DNA of 64,000 nucleotides from Fallopia convolvulus (GCA_964016875.1 OZ024720.1:43051590-43115589), one strand, 5' to 3'. Positions 1 through 11,865 are shown, counted from the first letter of the stretch. Notes: a model not told the origin generated them from the letters alone. Program-made: numbers and translations.

Positions 1-1316
1 AGCTCAAGGCCATCGAGGAAGAACTCAACAGGGGTCCCTCTGAGCACACAGTCTCCCAAGGGACAAAGTCCCCAGAAAAGGTTGCCCTTCAAGAGCCCAC
101 AGAGACAAGGGACCTCGCACCAGCTGGAGGTGCTGAGGCAACAACAAGTCATCCTGGAGATGACGCGGAGGGATCCGGTTCGAGCTCGTCCGAGGAAGAA
201 GGGACCTCCCATGATGAGGTCGAAGAAGAAGAAGAAGCTCCAGCTACAAAGGAGCCAGCACGTATCCCTACACCTGGACACCAAATGTTGGTGTCCGCGA
301 GTTCCCCACCACCAAGGGACCGCGTGCTTATGATCGAAGCGGCTACACCCCCTCAGTAGAAAGGACCTCGCACGGTCTCTAGGGGGAACAAATCCAAAAG
401 CAAGTCAAGGAAGGGGAAGGGGACCACCAAGCATCATGTCAATGAGCGCCGAAAGCTTCTCCCTCACCTCATTGTTTCCAAAGAGGTGCTAACTGAAAAT
501 GGTCTGGAGGAACTGTGGGAACTGATCAAGGCCCAGGGCTGGGAGAGACTCTGCCAAGAAACTGTGAGAGTAGATCCCTCACAAGTGCGTCAATTCTACA
601 ACAACTTCACTATCACCAACGACGGCACTCAGGGAACTCTCTCCCACGAAGGCGACGAGTTCATTTTTACAACGTCTACGATCCGCCTTCAACTCCAGGT
701 CCCTGGTCAAGGGCTTAGCGAGGTGCCCAGCAAGCTCTTGGGCGACTTCAACAGCGCCGAGGTGTACAACACAATTTTTGAGGGTCGGGTTCCCTCTAAG
801 GTCCTCTCCACGCATCATCTGTCCTTGGTCGCCAAGCTCGCTCACCAATTCATCATCAACGTGGTGATCCCACGCCAAGAAAAGTGCCTGGTCGTCAACA
901 TCCCCGATGCCATCATCCTCTACCACTTCCTCCTCAAGAAGCCCATAAATCTTCCCCGAATTATCCTTGGGCACATGGAAAAGTGCATGGCCTCCAAGTC
1001 CCACTCCCTTCCCTACTCCGGGCTGATCAAGAAGCTCCTACAAAAAGAGGGTCTCTACGATGCCTCTAAAGACGAAATCGAGCTTGGAAGGGAACTGGAC
1101 ATTACAGTTGCCCAGAAGATGAGGCACTCGGAGCCTGTAGAGGAGGCGGCTCCCCTAGAGTCTGGTACACAAGAGGGGAACTCTTCAGTGTTGCTCCGCA
1201 TCGCCAACACCCTCGATCAGATTGCTAGGGACCAGGCAGTGTTGGCCAGAGAATAAGAAAAGCTTACACAAGTCCTTACGCGCCTTTGTGACGCCTTGTT
1301 CCCTCAGAGCCCATGA
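1..1316 (+). pseudogene. C-terminal part of third ORF (ORF3) of a Sirevirus-like Ty1/copia element, copy 3
   Basis: One reading frame runs from the window edge to a TGA at 1314-1316. It is broken only by a TAG at 357-359, where sister copies have Gln, and a TAA at 1254-1256. The first part is acidic and Ser/Glu-rich. From about 486 on it forms a folded-looking domain with motifs such as VRQFYNNFTI, INVVIPRQEK and LLKKPINLPRIILGHMEKC, and it ends in a helical tail. The same protein lies in the ORF3 position of the copies at 30079-32465 and 45068-47433, downstream of copia RT-RNase H. The domain resembles the family called putative plant transposon protein (PF20167-like); this is recalled by pattern, not searched. 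No signal peptide or membrane segment is visible, so an envelope role is not supported. The N-terminus lies outside the window. Confidence 0.8.
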
Positions 1317-1721
1317 TCTCTCCCTTCTTGTTCCCTTAATCCAAAAATGACCACAAATTGTACTTGGGTTCCCATTGTACATATTCTCTTAAGTAATGAA
1401 ATGGTCTTTATTTTGATTGCGTGTTCCATTCTTTCCTAATATTGCTTTGCTTAATTTTCGATGATGTCAAAAGGGGGAAAGATAAAAAAATGTGAGATGA
1501 GTTAAAAGTTTAATTTATCACAGACCACGCATAAGCTAAGGGGGAACAATTGCATAAAAAGCCTAATAGGAACTATGTGTCTCACCAGAAGTGGCTCCCT
1601 AAATCTAAATGTCTCACTAAGAGTGACTTCCCAAAATCATACTTAGGAACTCATCAGCATATCATTCATTGAAATACTTGCATTTTTGTGATGGGTTTGT
1701 CATCATCAAAAAGGGGGAAAT
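1317..1721 (+). other. 3' untranslated region of copia copy 3 with repeated polypurine tracts
   Basis: No gene is present. The stretch lies between the ORF3 stop and the LTR and is alignable to 47434-47836 and, inverted, to 29676-30078. It contains AAAAGGGGGAAAG near 1469, AAGGGGGAAC near 1540 and AAAAAGGGGGAAAT at 1709-1721. The last abuts the LTR and is the expected plus-strand priming polypurine tract. Multiplied polypurine tracts before the 3' LTR are a known trait of Sireviruses. Confidence 0.75.
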
Positions 1722-2782
1722 TGTTGGGACGTTGTTGGGACCTCTGGTTCTAAGCAACAGATCAACGATTCACTTCTCTTTAAGTTTTGATAATGACAAA
1801 TACCATAGGGAACTAATGTGGTTTGTTCAAGTATTTCTAAGGAACACAGGTACATCCAAGAACTCCTATGAATGACAAAGCCACTACTGGCCACAATGAA
1901 GAGTTTCCATCAAAGGAACTCTGAAGAGGAAAGTTCCCATGAAGTGGGAACTCCCAGAAACAAACAAGAAAACACAAGCTTACAACGATGAAGAGTTTCC
2001 ATCAAGGGAACTCTGAAGAAGTCAGTTCCCATGAAATGGGAACTCACATGTGAAGACAACGATCGTTCAGCGCAGATCGCGGGATTCTGTCTCAGACAGC
2101 CAGAGGGAACAGTCTGAGGATCAGACTGTCACGCTTCATCCAACGGTCCGATTGATTCAAGAAGTTGACCTAGTTCAAACCAAAGTCACATGTGAAGAAA
2201 GTACAACTTGGGCATCAAGCAAAGGGCATTTTGGACACAATCGAAAGATGCGACTGCCCAAGACAAATGGACTATAAAGCCAAATGAATAGTACTCGGTC
2301 TGAGTACTTCTCCCAGAACTTACAAACACCCACATCAGAGAAAAGAAAGAAAAGGAAGAGAAGTCCCCGCCGGCGAGTGTGTGATCTCGACGACGGTGAA
2401 GCTGAAGTTCCCTGGAGCAAGGGAACTGAGAAGTCAGCGTAAGGTTTGAGTTACTTGTGTTTTGCTGTTGTGAGCTTAGGAACTCAGTTGAGAGGATTTA
2501 CTAGTGTTGCTAGAGTTAGGAAGAACTAACTTCTAGGAACAGAGAAGTGTAAATCCGGCTGTGTAACTAAGGAACAAAGCAATCAATATAAGTAAGTCAT
2601 TCAAAATCCTCCAAGCGGAGGTAGAGGTTTACCCATACAACTAGTTGGTTGTAGTGGGGTTCCTCTATAAAGGAACTGTGCCTTTCACTGTTTTTATTAC
2701 TTGCGATTATTTACTTCCGCTGCCTTGGGAACAGCTTAACTGCCAGTTCCCAATCTCACTGCTAACCGATTACGATCCAACA
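1722..2782 (+). repeat. 3' LTR of copia copy 3
   Basis: The LTR starts TGTTGGGACG and ends ATCCAACA, 1061 bp, directly after a polypurine tract. It aligns along its full length to the LTRs at 28620-29675 (inverted), 37932-38991 and 47837-48896. It carries the family's near-palindromes of type GTTCCCATGAAATGGGAAC and a conserved segment around 2040-2280. The 5' LTR lies outside the window, so the target-site duplication cannot be checked; the 5 bases after the LTR are ATATC. Confidence 0.9.
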
Positions 2783-2910
2783 ATATCTTTCAAGAATTTT
2801 GTGTAAATTGGCATTTCGCTTAGGGCCTCAGCGAATGGGATGGAAATATTTAAGCCCTAAAGGATTTTAACAAAACGCCTAACTTCCCTTCCGTTGAATC
2901 CTTAAGTTTC

Positions 2911-4314
2911 TCAAAAGGAAAGGGAAGAGTTTTCATCGGTCTCGGAACCAACACGGGCTCGAGAGATGCTTAGAAGGGTCGGTATCGACCTTTGTGGGGT
3001 CGGTACCGAGCCTAGGACTAAGAGAGTGGTTTGGAGGTGAAGACATACCTGGGCTGGGGTTGATAACGACCTATTGAGCCTCGATATCGACCTTGTTGGG
3101 GTCGGTAACGAGCTTGACCGAGGTATCACCTTCTTCGTCATGCTCTTTTTTCTTTGTCTCAGCAGGATCCGAAAACTTCTTTCCGCCCCTCAGGTGTATG
3201 GCTACTATTTGTCCTCTAGGGTTTTCCTCGGTCGGCCCGGATGCCCTTGAGGTCTTGGATCTTGTGCAGCAAGGTTGCCCAGTAAGGAGTTAACGCTCTT
3301 CTTCCATGTTTCTAGCTCTCCCAATTGTGCTTGTACACCATTCAACCGATTGTTAAGGTTGGCTTTGACTCCATCAGTCTTGCTATGAACTTCATCAATC
3401 TTTCTATGGACGTCATTGAATTTATTATGGTCTCCATTAATGCCCTCTTGTAACCCTTGTACCCATGAAGGTGGCTCTTGATAACTTGGAGGTTTGTAAG
3501 GTATAGGCTTTCTCTCTTGTGGTGGAGGCACATTGTCTTAATTTCCCCAAGTAGGATAATTGTTGTTTATGTCATAGTTGTTAGGTGGGTTTCTGTATTA
3601 ACCTCTCATATAATGCGCATTAGTATAGGTCTCAGCGGCTCTAACCTGCTCAATGTTAGTGCAGCAGAAGTACTATGGGCTTGAGAGCCACATTCTTGAC
3701 AAGGTTGAAAGGTTTTCAGAAAACTTACCTGTTTCTTTAGCCAATTGATCTCGTCTTGCATGAATTGGACTTTAACATTTGGATCAACATCGGTGTTTAG
3801 GTTGTAGAGCCTCCTTTGAGGTTGGAAAGAACTTTGTCATGAACAAGCTCGTAGTTTTCGTAGGAGGAAAGAACTTCGTCATGAACAAGTCATGCAAAAC
3901 CTTCCATGTCCTGATTGACTTAGGAGTAGGCTCTCCAACCAACTCAGAGCCTTTCCTGTAAGGGACCACTTAAAAGCTTTCAAAAGAACATATTCCAAAG
4001 AGACAATGTCAGCAGATATAGTGGGCACTCAGTGGGTTTCCCTTCAAACTGATCCCTCTTTATCAAGGATATAAATTGAGATTTGATCTCAAAGGACTTC
4101 TCTATTTGTGGGAGAACGATTGCTGATTCTGGCACCCTCAGTTCTTGTCAATTCTGGGTGCATGTACTGCTTAGCGTTCGTAGGGACGACCTTCAACAGC
4201 TCTCGTAAAAGTGCATTAGCAGCATTTGCAGTATCTCTTTCTCTCTGCATTGCCTCCATTTGTAGGCAGAGGTTAGCCATTTGTTGAGCAATATTCTAAG
4301 GAGAAGCCATTGTA
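2911..4314 (-). pseudogene. Degraded gag of an Athila/Tat-like Ty3/gypsy element (copy A)
   Basis: On the minus strand an ATG near 4314 opens a gag-like frame (MASP, then a stop, then NIAQQMANLCLQMEAMQ). It runs on through VPTNAKQYMHPEL, the same N-terminal block as in the copy at 8441-9064. The C-terminal part is visible at 3205-3531 (SWVQGLQEGINGDHNKFND, then coiled-coil-like repeats of IDEVHSKTDGVK type). Several frame breaks and deletions separate the pieces, and the middle of gag is mostly lost. Gag proteins of this group assemble the capsid. A primer-binding site and LTR sequence follow at the expected 5' side (4413 onward). The left end fades out near 2900. Confidence 0.7.
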
Positions 4315-4412
4315 TAAAACCTAAAAAGACAAACAAAAGAAAACAAATCATAAATAAACACAGGGTCGGTCTATTCCCAAACCCAAAAGCAACTAAACAC
4401 AACACTGTTGCT

Positions 4413-4430
4413 TCCCCAGCAACGGTGCCA
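4413..4430 (-). other. Primer-binding site (tRNA-Asp) of gypsy copy A
   Basis: The plus strand reads TCCCCAGCAACGGTGCCA, which differs at two positions from the 3' end of plant tRNA-Asp including CCA as I recall it. It sits six bases from the TGAT end of the LTR. Beyond 18 nt the match to the tRNA stops, as is normal. Confidence 0.75.
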
Positions 4431-4436
4431 ATTTGT

Positions 4437-5137
4437 TGATAGACATTTACTCAATAACAAATAAATTTGTAGTCAAGACCCCGCTGTGTATTGGGAGGTC
4501 AGGATCGTCCACGGGAAGCAAGGTTATGTTTGATTACTAAACTAGAAAGCAAAAGAGAAAGCAAAACAAAGCAAAGAACAAAGCAAAATAACTAAATTAA
4601 TAAACTGGAAGGGGTCGATATGGACCTTGTCAGGGTCGTTACCGAGGTATGAATGCAACAGAAAAACTTAGTAAACAGCAAGAAGAAAGGGGAAAATTAC
4701 AGGTCGGTATCGACCTGGGCAGGGTCGATATCGAGGTACCAGGGTTTGAAAACTTAACTCAAATAAGGGAAAAACACTAGGATAGGGGTTCACCACAACA
4801 CAATCATGCAATTTCAAATAACATAAATCATAAATATCATGCCTTTAACATAAAGTTATCAACTTTCGTTAATTTAATCAAGCAAATCAATTAATTTTTA
4901 CAAATCAACTCACTTAATCTACACAATCAACACAATCATGCAATTACAAATCAACTCTCAACTTTCGTCTCAAACTTTATCTCGTATTCAAATTCACAAC
5001 ATTCTCTTTCAATCAAGTTAAGAACATGAAATACTTCAACTTACGTCAAAGTTGTTGCACAAACAAGTAGAATAATAGATAAAAGACATTCAATTCATTA
5101 ATTCACATCACCATTCATGCATAATCAAATCCCACTT
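4437..5137 (-). repeat. Partial 5' LTR of gypsy copy A (Athila/Tat-like)
   Basis: The sequence aligns to the first half of the LTRs at 5140-6570 and 9130-9962 and, inverted, to 11866-13332. Shared landmarks are the block GTAGTCAAGACCCCGCTG near the edge and runs of CAACTTTCGT. It is cut at about 5137, where the next LTR begins; about 0.7 kb of the expected 1.4 kb is present. Confidence 0.8.
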
Positions 5138-5139
5138 CT

Positions 5140-6570
5140 TATAGGGATTTACATAACGACAAATAAATTTGTAGTCAAGACCCCGCTGAGTACAGGGGAG
5201 TCAGGTTCATCCATGGGAGATAGTCAGTATCAAGTTCTATTCTTACTTAGAGCGCAAGTAAGAGAGAAAAGCAAGTATTCTTATATTAATAAATAGAAAA
5301 TCTAAGGTAAAGGTATCCCCACAACAACAATTATGCACGACAAACATTAATGAAACACATAGATCATGGGTTTATCACATAAAGGCGCTAACTTTCGTTA
5401 ACTTTAAGCAACTAAATCAATCAACTTTCGCTAAATTAATAAACTTAATATCTATCTCTTCTACTTCAACTAGGATTGATCCGCTTTCGCTTCAAAACCC
5501 TAAATTGACTATTCTGATTCAAAGTTTTCGCTTTCTCTTCAACTATGAATGAGAAATTTCCTTGAACTTTCGTTTCAAGGATTAAGAACAAGAGAATAGA
5601 TTCATGCAATAAAAATAATCAAACATGATCACAAACAAGCATGCACAATCATTGTTGGGTTCAACCCCAACCTTAGAGAGAGAAAACTACTCACAAATCA
5701 TATTTAAAAACACCTAATTAAATTAAAGAGAAAAGAAAAGCTTACAACCGAATCCACAAAAAAACTTGTCTTCCAAGTAATCCACAATTTCGTTCCTCTC
5801 TCTCCTCACGCCTCCTCCCTTCTCTCTCTACTCTCTACCCTAAACTAGGTTAAATTGTGGCCTCCTCAAACTAAAGCTAGAACAAGAATATTTATAGAGA
5901 AAAATCTAATCTATCTAGAAGTTATCTATAAGGAAATAATATCTCTAAAAGACATATCCCTTCTATAAAATAAATCTAATAAAAGATATATCCCTTAAAA
6001 CTATCTAAATAACATAAAAGGAAACTAATAAAAAGGGATAAAAAAACATTAATTGCGCGCCGACTTGGGCAGGGTCGGTATTAACCTTGTTAGGATCGGT
6101 AGATTTGTCTTCTAAATTATCGATTTTTGCTTCTCTGCGCACCTCGGTATCGACTTGGGCAGGGTCGATATCGACCTCCATAAGCATTGAAAACAGCTTT
6201 GAGTAAAACTTTTGTAGCGGGTTCGTTACACCTAGGTTTGACTTGATTCTTTTTCCTATGTATTTGTAACGAGTTTTTCTACCTCTTTCAAAGCTCAAAC
6301 TTGATCTTCAATGTCTTTATTGGAGTGCTTTTCCTCATTCTTCACTTGCTTCTTGAGTGCTATCTTTAAGTGCTTTCCTCCTTTCTTCAAAATATGCTCC
6401 AAAACAGCTTCTAAAACCTACAAAAACACCACCAAAGCTTATGTAGACTCCATATCTTAAGGAAATACGAAAACTTACACAAACGACTCAAAACAAAACA
6501 CAAAACTAAAGAAAAAGACTCAAAGACACAAAAACACACCCTAAAAACACAACTAGAAAGGCGGATATCA
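5140..6570 (-). repeat. 3' LTR of gypsy element B/C (Athila/Tat-like)
   Basis: On the minus strand the LTR begins TGATATCCGCC at 6570 and ends near 5140, about 1431 bp. A purine-rich stretch with TAAGTATGGGTTATTT lies directly before its start (6571-6590). The equivalent plus-strand LTR at 11866-13332 has the same flank and length. It contains two copies of the GGTCGATATCGACC-type hairpin motif near 6064 and 6147. Its partner is the truncated LTR at 9130-9962. Confidence 0.8.
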
Positions 6571-7782
6571 AAATAACCCATACTTAGACTTGCTTTTCCT
6601 CAAGCAATCACTTATCATAAATCAAAACCATCAACACATCTATCAAGCTATAGCCCTCATCAAAAAGCAAAATCAGCACTAGTGAAATTTAGACAAGTGA
6701 CTTTAACGTCATCACACATATATGAGCAACTAATGAACACAAGCAATCGCAATCCAACCTCACAAGGGATATGTGTTTCACTCAACTCTCATATGTTTAA
6801 GCTTATAAGTACAACTCTCAACTGAATCAAACATGGAAAAACCCATAGAAATTTTAACTTATATCACCAATCTCTCTACCAAAGATTGTCAAAACAAGTA
6901 AAATCATCAAGAGAACTTTAGGCTCAATAGAAAACTTAATAGAAGCTTCCATTCGGCCGGGTTGTAATGGGGCTTGGTAATGACAATAGGGAGTGAAAAT
7001 ATTTTGGTTTGTGGTGCTAAAAATCCGGGAATATGGACTCCTAAACTCTCAACAGAACTCACCAAACTTTTTCAAGAACATCTTTCCAAACTCTCTTAAA
7101 CAGTTAAGCTCAACTCACTTTCATCAACCCAAATTCATCCTAGAAAGTCTCATACACATAGAAAAGAATCCTTGGCTTTTTCCTTTCTTTGCTTGCACTT
7201 ATTCACTTTTTTTCTCCTCCTTTTTCTGAATTTTCAATGATTTTTTGATTTTTTCGAAGGAGGGGGTCGATAACGACCCCACTAGGGTCGGTAATGAGGC
7301 TGCAATTTCAATTTTTTTTCCTTACTTGTTTGTGCAGTTTTCCTTTAAACCAAGAATTCTTCTTTTACAACTTTGCTTTAAACAATGAGACTTCCATTCT
7401 ACCCATCACAACCCTTCTTTATTGAACCAACACTCAATCTCCCAAAACAAATCCAACCAACTAAGTCCTAATCCCCGGATAGGGTCAAGCTTATATCGGC
7501 TAGGAAAATAGGCTTTAAGGCACAAAGAAATTGGCTTCAAAAAGAGGGATAATGCAAGGGAGGATAGGGATTAATAAGGCTTTATAAAAAAAATAAGTTC
7601 TCCATCATATGATTTCACAAGTCATGAACTAAAATCTTATAGAGGCTTCAAGAAATAGATAAACATCACAATTTCAAGAGATAATATGCACATAATTGAG
7701 TAAATCACACAAGAAAAGAAGAGGGATTTGTGATGTTCTCCCTATAAGGCCAAAAATATCTTCTACTTGTTAATTTCTGATT
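6571..7782 (-). other. 3' untranslated region of gypsy element B/C
   Basis: No protein gene is visible. The stretch is the inverted, diverged counterpart of 10600-11865, with landmarks such as CTTGAGGACAAGTAAGC before the LTR and AT-rich simple tracts. Long AT-rich 3' leaders before the LTR are usual in Athila/Tat elements. A hairpin motif pair sits at 7264-7295. Confidence 0.65.
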
Positions 7783-9064
7783 TGAGTACAGGGGAGTTTT
7801 ACTCAAAGTTGAAGTGTCTTTCCGCTTCGGAGGTGGATGGCTACAATTAGGCCTCTCGGGTTCTCTTCGGGGTGGCCCGGGAGTTGCCCTTGAGAACTGG
7901 GAATCTATGCAGCCAGGTTATTACCTAGTTGTGAATTTACACTTTTTCTCCATGATTTGAACTCTCCAATCCGATTGTTAAAGTTGGTTTGGACTCCATC
8001 AATCTTGCTATGAACTCCATCAATCTTGCTAAGGATGCCCTCTTGTAGACCTTTTACCCATGAAGGTTGATCTTGATATCCTGGTGGTCTATAAGGAGGA
8101 GCCTTCCTTTCTTGTGGTGGAGGTGCTTGATTTTGACTTTGATTGTAACCTCCCTAGCTGGGATAATTGCTTGGCCTATCATAATGGTTAGACGGGTTTC
8201 TGTATTGCCCTATCATATAATTCATTTCAGCATATGTCTCAGCGGCTCTTATCTTCTTAATGTTAGTGCATGCAGAAGTACTATGGGCTTGAGAGCCACA
8301 TTCTTGACAAGGTTGAGAGGTTTTCATAAAACTTACCTGTTTCATTAGACGGTTGATCTCATCCTGTATGAATTGATGTTTAACATCAGGATCAACTTCG
8401 TCTTTGTTGGGAACATAGAGCTGTTTTTAGGCTAGGGCGACTATTGGGTCCTATACATTGCATCATAATTGGTCAATTTATCTAGCAATTCCCATGCAGT
8501 GTCAGGCTCCATCACTATAAAACCGCAAGCAGTATGCAGGTTGAGGCGGTTCTTTGTCTCAACGTTTATACCTTGAAAGAATATCTCTTGCAGAACGTAT
8601 TGCGGTTGTCCATGGGTGGGGCATTGTCTCAGCATCTCCTTGAATCCCTCCCATGTCTCCACAAATGTCTCGTTAGGCAACTGGTGATAAGAAGTAATAC
8701 ACTTCCTTAACTCCGCAGTCTTGGTAGGAGGGAAGAGCTTAGTCATGAATAAGTCATGCAAGGTTCTCCACGTCCTTATCAATCTAGGAGGTAAGCTTTC
8801 TAGACAGTTCAGGGCCTTACGTGCAAGAGACCATATAAACGCTTTTAGTTGGACATATTCAAGAGAAACACCATCAGTAGCAATGATGTCACATAAATCA
8901 ACAAAATTACGAATATGCTCCATAGGGCACTCGGTTGGTTTTCCCTCAAACTGAGCCCTCTTATTTAAGGATATAAACTGAGATTTAATTTCAAACTCCA
9001 TTTCTATCTCAGGAAGCACTATTGATGATTCTAGAACCCTCACTTCTGGGTGCATGTATTGCTT
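7783..9064 (-). pseudogene. Gag of gypsy element B/C (Athila/Tat-like), joined directly to the 3' UTR
   Basis: The clear part is 8441-9055: starting KQYMHPEVRV, then PTECPMEHIRNFVDLCD, a Trp/Leu-rich core with LPPRLIRTWRTLHDLFM and TKLFPPTK, and FVETWEGFKEML. This is the capsid pattern of Athila/Tat gag. Downstream (8440 to 7800) the frame is broken but a knuckle-like piece, CQECGSQAHSTSAC, is still readable at 8154-8345. The first roughly 40 codons of gag are gone. They are replaced by tRNA-like sequence (9065-9123), and no protease, RT or integrase follows: gag passes straight into 3' UTR at about 7783. Confidence 0.8.
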
Positions 9065-9123
9065 GATAAGTATTTTGGCTTGTCACATGGGTGACTCGGT
9101 TTCGATCCCCGCCAATGGCGCCA
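9065..9123 (+). other. tRNA-Asp-derived segment in place of primer-binding site and gag start
   Basis: The plus strand matches the 3' three-quarters of plant tRNA-Asp(GUC): D-arm edge (ATAAGTATT), anticodon loop TTGTCAC, variable loop, T arm GGTTTCGATCCCCG, acceptor strand and CCA. Against the tRNA sequence as I recall it, 48 of 59 positions agree and most differences are C/T or G/A transitions. The CCA lies six bases from the LTR edge, exactly where the primer-binding site should be. CCA is not encoded in plant tRNA genes, so this came from a tRNA molecule and not from a gene. The neighbouring copy at 4413 has only the normal 18 nt. Confidence 0.8.
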
Positions 9124-9129
9124 ATTTAT

Positions 9130-9962
9130 TGATAGGGATTTACTTAAAAAAATTGTAGTCAAGACCCTGTTGTGTATAAGGAGGTCAGGATCGTCCACGG
9201 GAAACAAGGTTATGTTTGATTACTAAACTAGAAAGCAAAAGAGAAAGCAAAACAAAGCAAAGAACAAAGAAAAACAACTAAATAAATGCACTGGAAGGGG
9301 TCGATATTGACCTTTTCAGGGTCGTTACCGAGGTATGAAATGCAGTAGAAAAACTAAGTAAACAGCAAGAAGAAAGGGGAAAATTACAAGTCGGTATCGA
9401 CCTGGGCAGGGTCGATATCGAGGTACATGGGTTTGAAAACTTAACTCAAATAAGGAAAAAACTCTAGGATAGGGGAATCACCGCAACACAATCATACAAT
9501 TTCAAATAACATAAATCATAAATATCATGCCTTTAACAAAAATCTATCAACTTTCGTTGATTTAATCAAGCAAATCAATCCATTTTCACAAATCAATTCA
9601 CTTAATCTACTTGCTTCGATCTAAGGTTCTCAACTTTTGTCTCAAACTTTATCTCGTATTCAAATTCACAACTTTCTCTTTCAATCAAGTTAAGAACATG
9701 AAATACTTCAACTTTCGTCAAAGCTTTTGCGCAAACAAGTAGAAAAATAGATAAAAGGCATTCAATTCATTAATTCACATCACCATTCATGCATAATGAT
9801 GTTGGGTGTATAACCTCAACCCTAGAAAAGAAGATTACTCACTCATGATTGGAGAAAAAAAAAAGCAAAACAATTGAAAGAGAACATAATCTAATTAAAA
9901 CTAAAGGCTTACTTGAATTAAAACTTCAAACTTTACTTGAATTACTTGAATCTAAAACCGCT
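9130..9962 (-). repeat. 5' LTR of gypsy element B/C, truncated
   Basis: It starts TGATAGGGATTTAC (LTR 3' end on the minus strand) and aligns to 5140-5760 and 4437-5137, with the same order of CAACTTTCGT runs and the hairpin motif at 9297-9335 and 9390-9425. The upstream 0.6 kb (U3) is missing; at about 9962 the sequence changes to plus-strand gypsy material. Confidence 0.75.
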
Positions 9963-10207
9963 CCACCTCCATAGGTCGATGATCTTGTGCACCGAATGGA
10001 GAGGCTCCAGACCGGCCAACTCAGGCTTTATGAACATCAACTTCAGTTACAGGAACATTATGCGCAATAGAGGAGGATAGATGAGCAGTGTTGGCGTACA
10101 AATGAGGATCGTTGGGCGCAGTCTGATGAGCGATGGATGTCTACTTGTGAGATCATAAATGTGATGGAGAAGCACTTTTCTCCTCCATCATCACGAGAGT
10201 ATCAATG
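9963..10207 (+). pseudogene. Tail of an Athila-type 3' ORF
   Basis: Reading plus, a broken frame gives VDDLVHRMERLQTGQLRLYE and VMEKHFSPPSSREYQ followed by a stop at about 10205. Short charged coiled-coil ends of this kind close the extra ORF that many Athila/Tat elements carry after integrase. It precedes a long 3' UTR and LTR. The assignment rests on position and composition only. Confidence 0.4.
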
Positions 10208-11865
10208 ATTCTCCCTCTCTTTCAAGTATCCAAGGATGATTCCACTACTTCAAAAACCAATCTGTGAGTTTGTTTTCTTTTGCCTATTTCTTTTCTTTTT
10301 ACCTTGATTTGTTCTTACATTGGGGACACTGTTCGGTTTAAGTATGGGGTAGTGAGGGAAAAGAAAACTCTTGTGTTTGTTTGTGTGTGTTTTATTTCTA
10401 GCTGTAATGTCTTGTGTTGGTTCAAGTTGGTTTTAGTTGTTGTTTTTTTCCTCATAAAAAATTGAAAAAGATGAAAAAAAATTGAAAAATTGAAAAATTA
10501 CAAAAAGATTTCACGATTGATAGTATGTCTTATGGTTCTATGGTAGTAGTTACTTGCATGATCATGTAAATCCTTTAGCTTGTTTTTGATGGTTTAGCCC
10601 GAGTTTATCATGAAAATTGTTTTGTGTGAATTTTTAGCTTGTGATGAAATTAAGCAAATATGACTTCTAGGTATGAATTTTTTGCAATCCAACAAAAAAT
10701 TTCTACGTTGTGAGCATATTTTAGCCTTGACTCTTTGTTGTGTAATTTTACTCTCCTATTTGCTAATTATCTCTTGATATTGATATGATTATTTATTTCT
10801 TGAAGCCTATATGAGATATTAGTTCATTACTTGTGGAATTAGATGATAGAGAACTTATTTTCATTAGCCTTATTATTCCTTATCCACCTTTGTGTTATCC
10901 TTTCTTTTTAAAGCCAATGTTTTAAGCCTTTAAGCCTATTTTTAAGCTCCATAAAAATTTTCCTTAGCCAAATGAATGCTTGACCCTATCAGAGGATTAG
11001 GACATAGTTGGGTTGGGATTTGTTTTGTAAAGTGTGATATATTGGTACAAAAAGAGGGATGGGTGTTATAGGAGTCTCATTGATGATGAAAAATTATAAA
11101 AAGGATTTTTGGCTTGCAAAAGAATGCACGACTAACCAAATGATAAAAGATGCAGACGGCGATATCCCCAGAAGAAAAAAATCAGGAGTTCATCAGAAAA
11201 ATTCAGAAAAGAAAAAGGGGAGAAAACTGAATAAGTGCAAGCAAAGTAAAGAAGAAAAGCCAATAATTCTTTTATATATGTCATGAGACTTAGATGTGAT
11301 CTTTTTTGGGTTGATGAAAAAGGAGAAGAGGATGTGCTTAATGTTTGAGAGAGTTTGGTAAGATGTTTTTGTGAATTTTGGTGAGTTGTGTCGTAATTTA
11401 GGAGTCTTGATTCCCGGATTTTTTTAGCACCACACAGCCAAAATAATTTCACACTCTATTGTTATTACCAAGCCCCATTAAAATCCGGCCAAATGGAAGC
11501 TTCTATGAAGTTTTTCATTGAGCCTAAATTTTCTTGATAATTCCGCTTGTTTTTTACATCTTTGGTAGAGAGAATGGTAATATAAGTAACAATATCTATG
11601 CATATAGAATTGAGTTGGAAGTTGTTTCTAAAAGCCTAAACACATGAGAGTTGAGTGAAACACATATCACTTGTGAGGTTGGATTGTGATTGCTTGCGCA
11701 TATTGGTTGTTCATATATGTGTGATGACGTTTAAGTCACTTGTCTAAATTTCACTTGTGCTGAAATTTCCTTTTGATAAGGGCTATTACTTGATAGATGT
11801 GTTGATGGTTTTGATTTATGTTTCTTGATTGCTTGAGGACAAGTAAGCTTAAGTATGGGGTATTT
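10208..11865 (+). other. 3' untranslated region of plus-strand gypsy element D
   Basis: No gene is supported here. The region is AT-rich, with AAAAATTGAAAAA tracts near 10450-10510, and is homologous in reverse to 6571-7782. It ends with TTGAGGACAAGTAAGC and AAGTATGGGGTATTT (11833-11865), the purine-rich priming site before the LTR. Confidence 0.65.
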
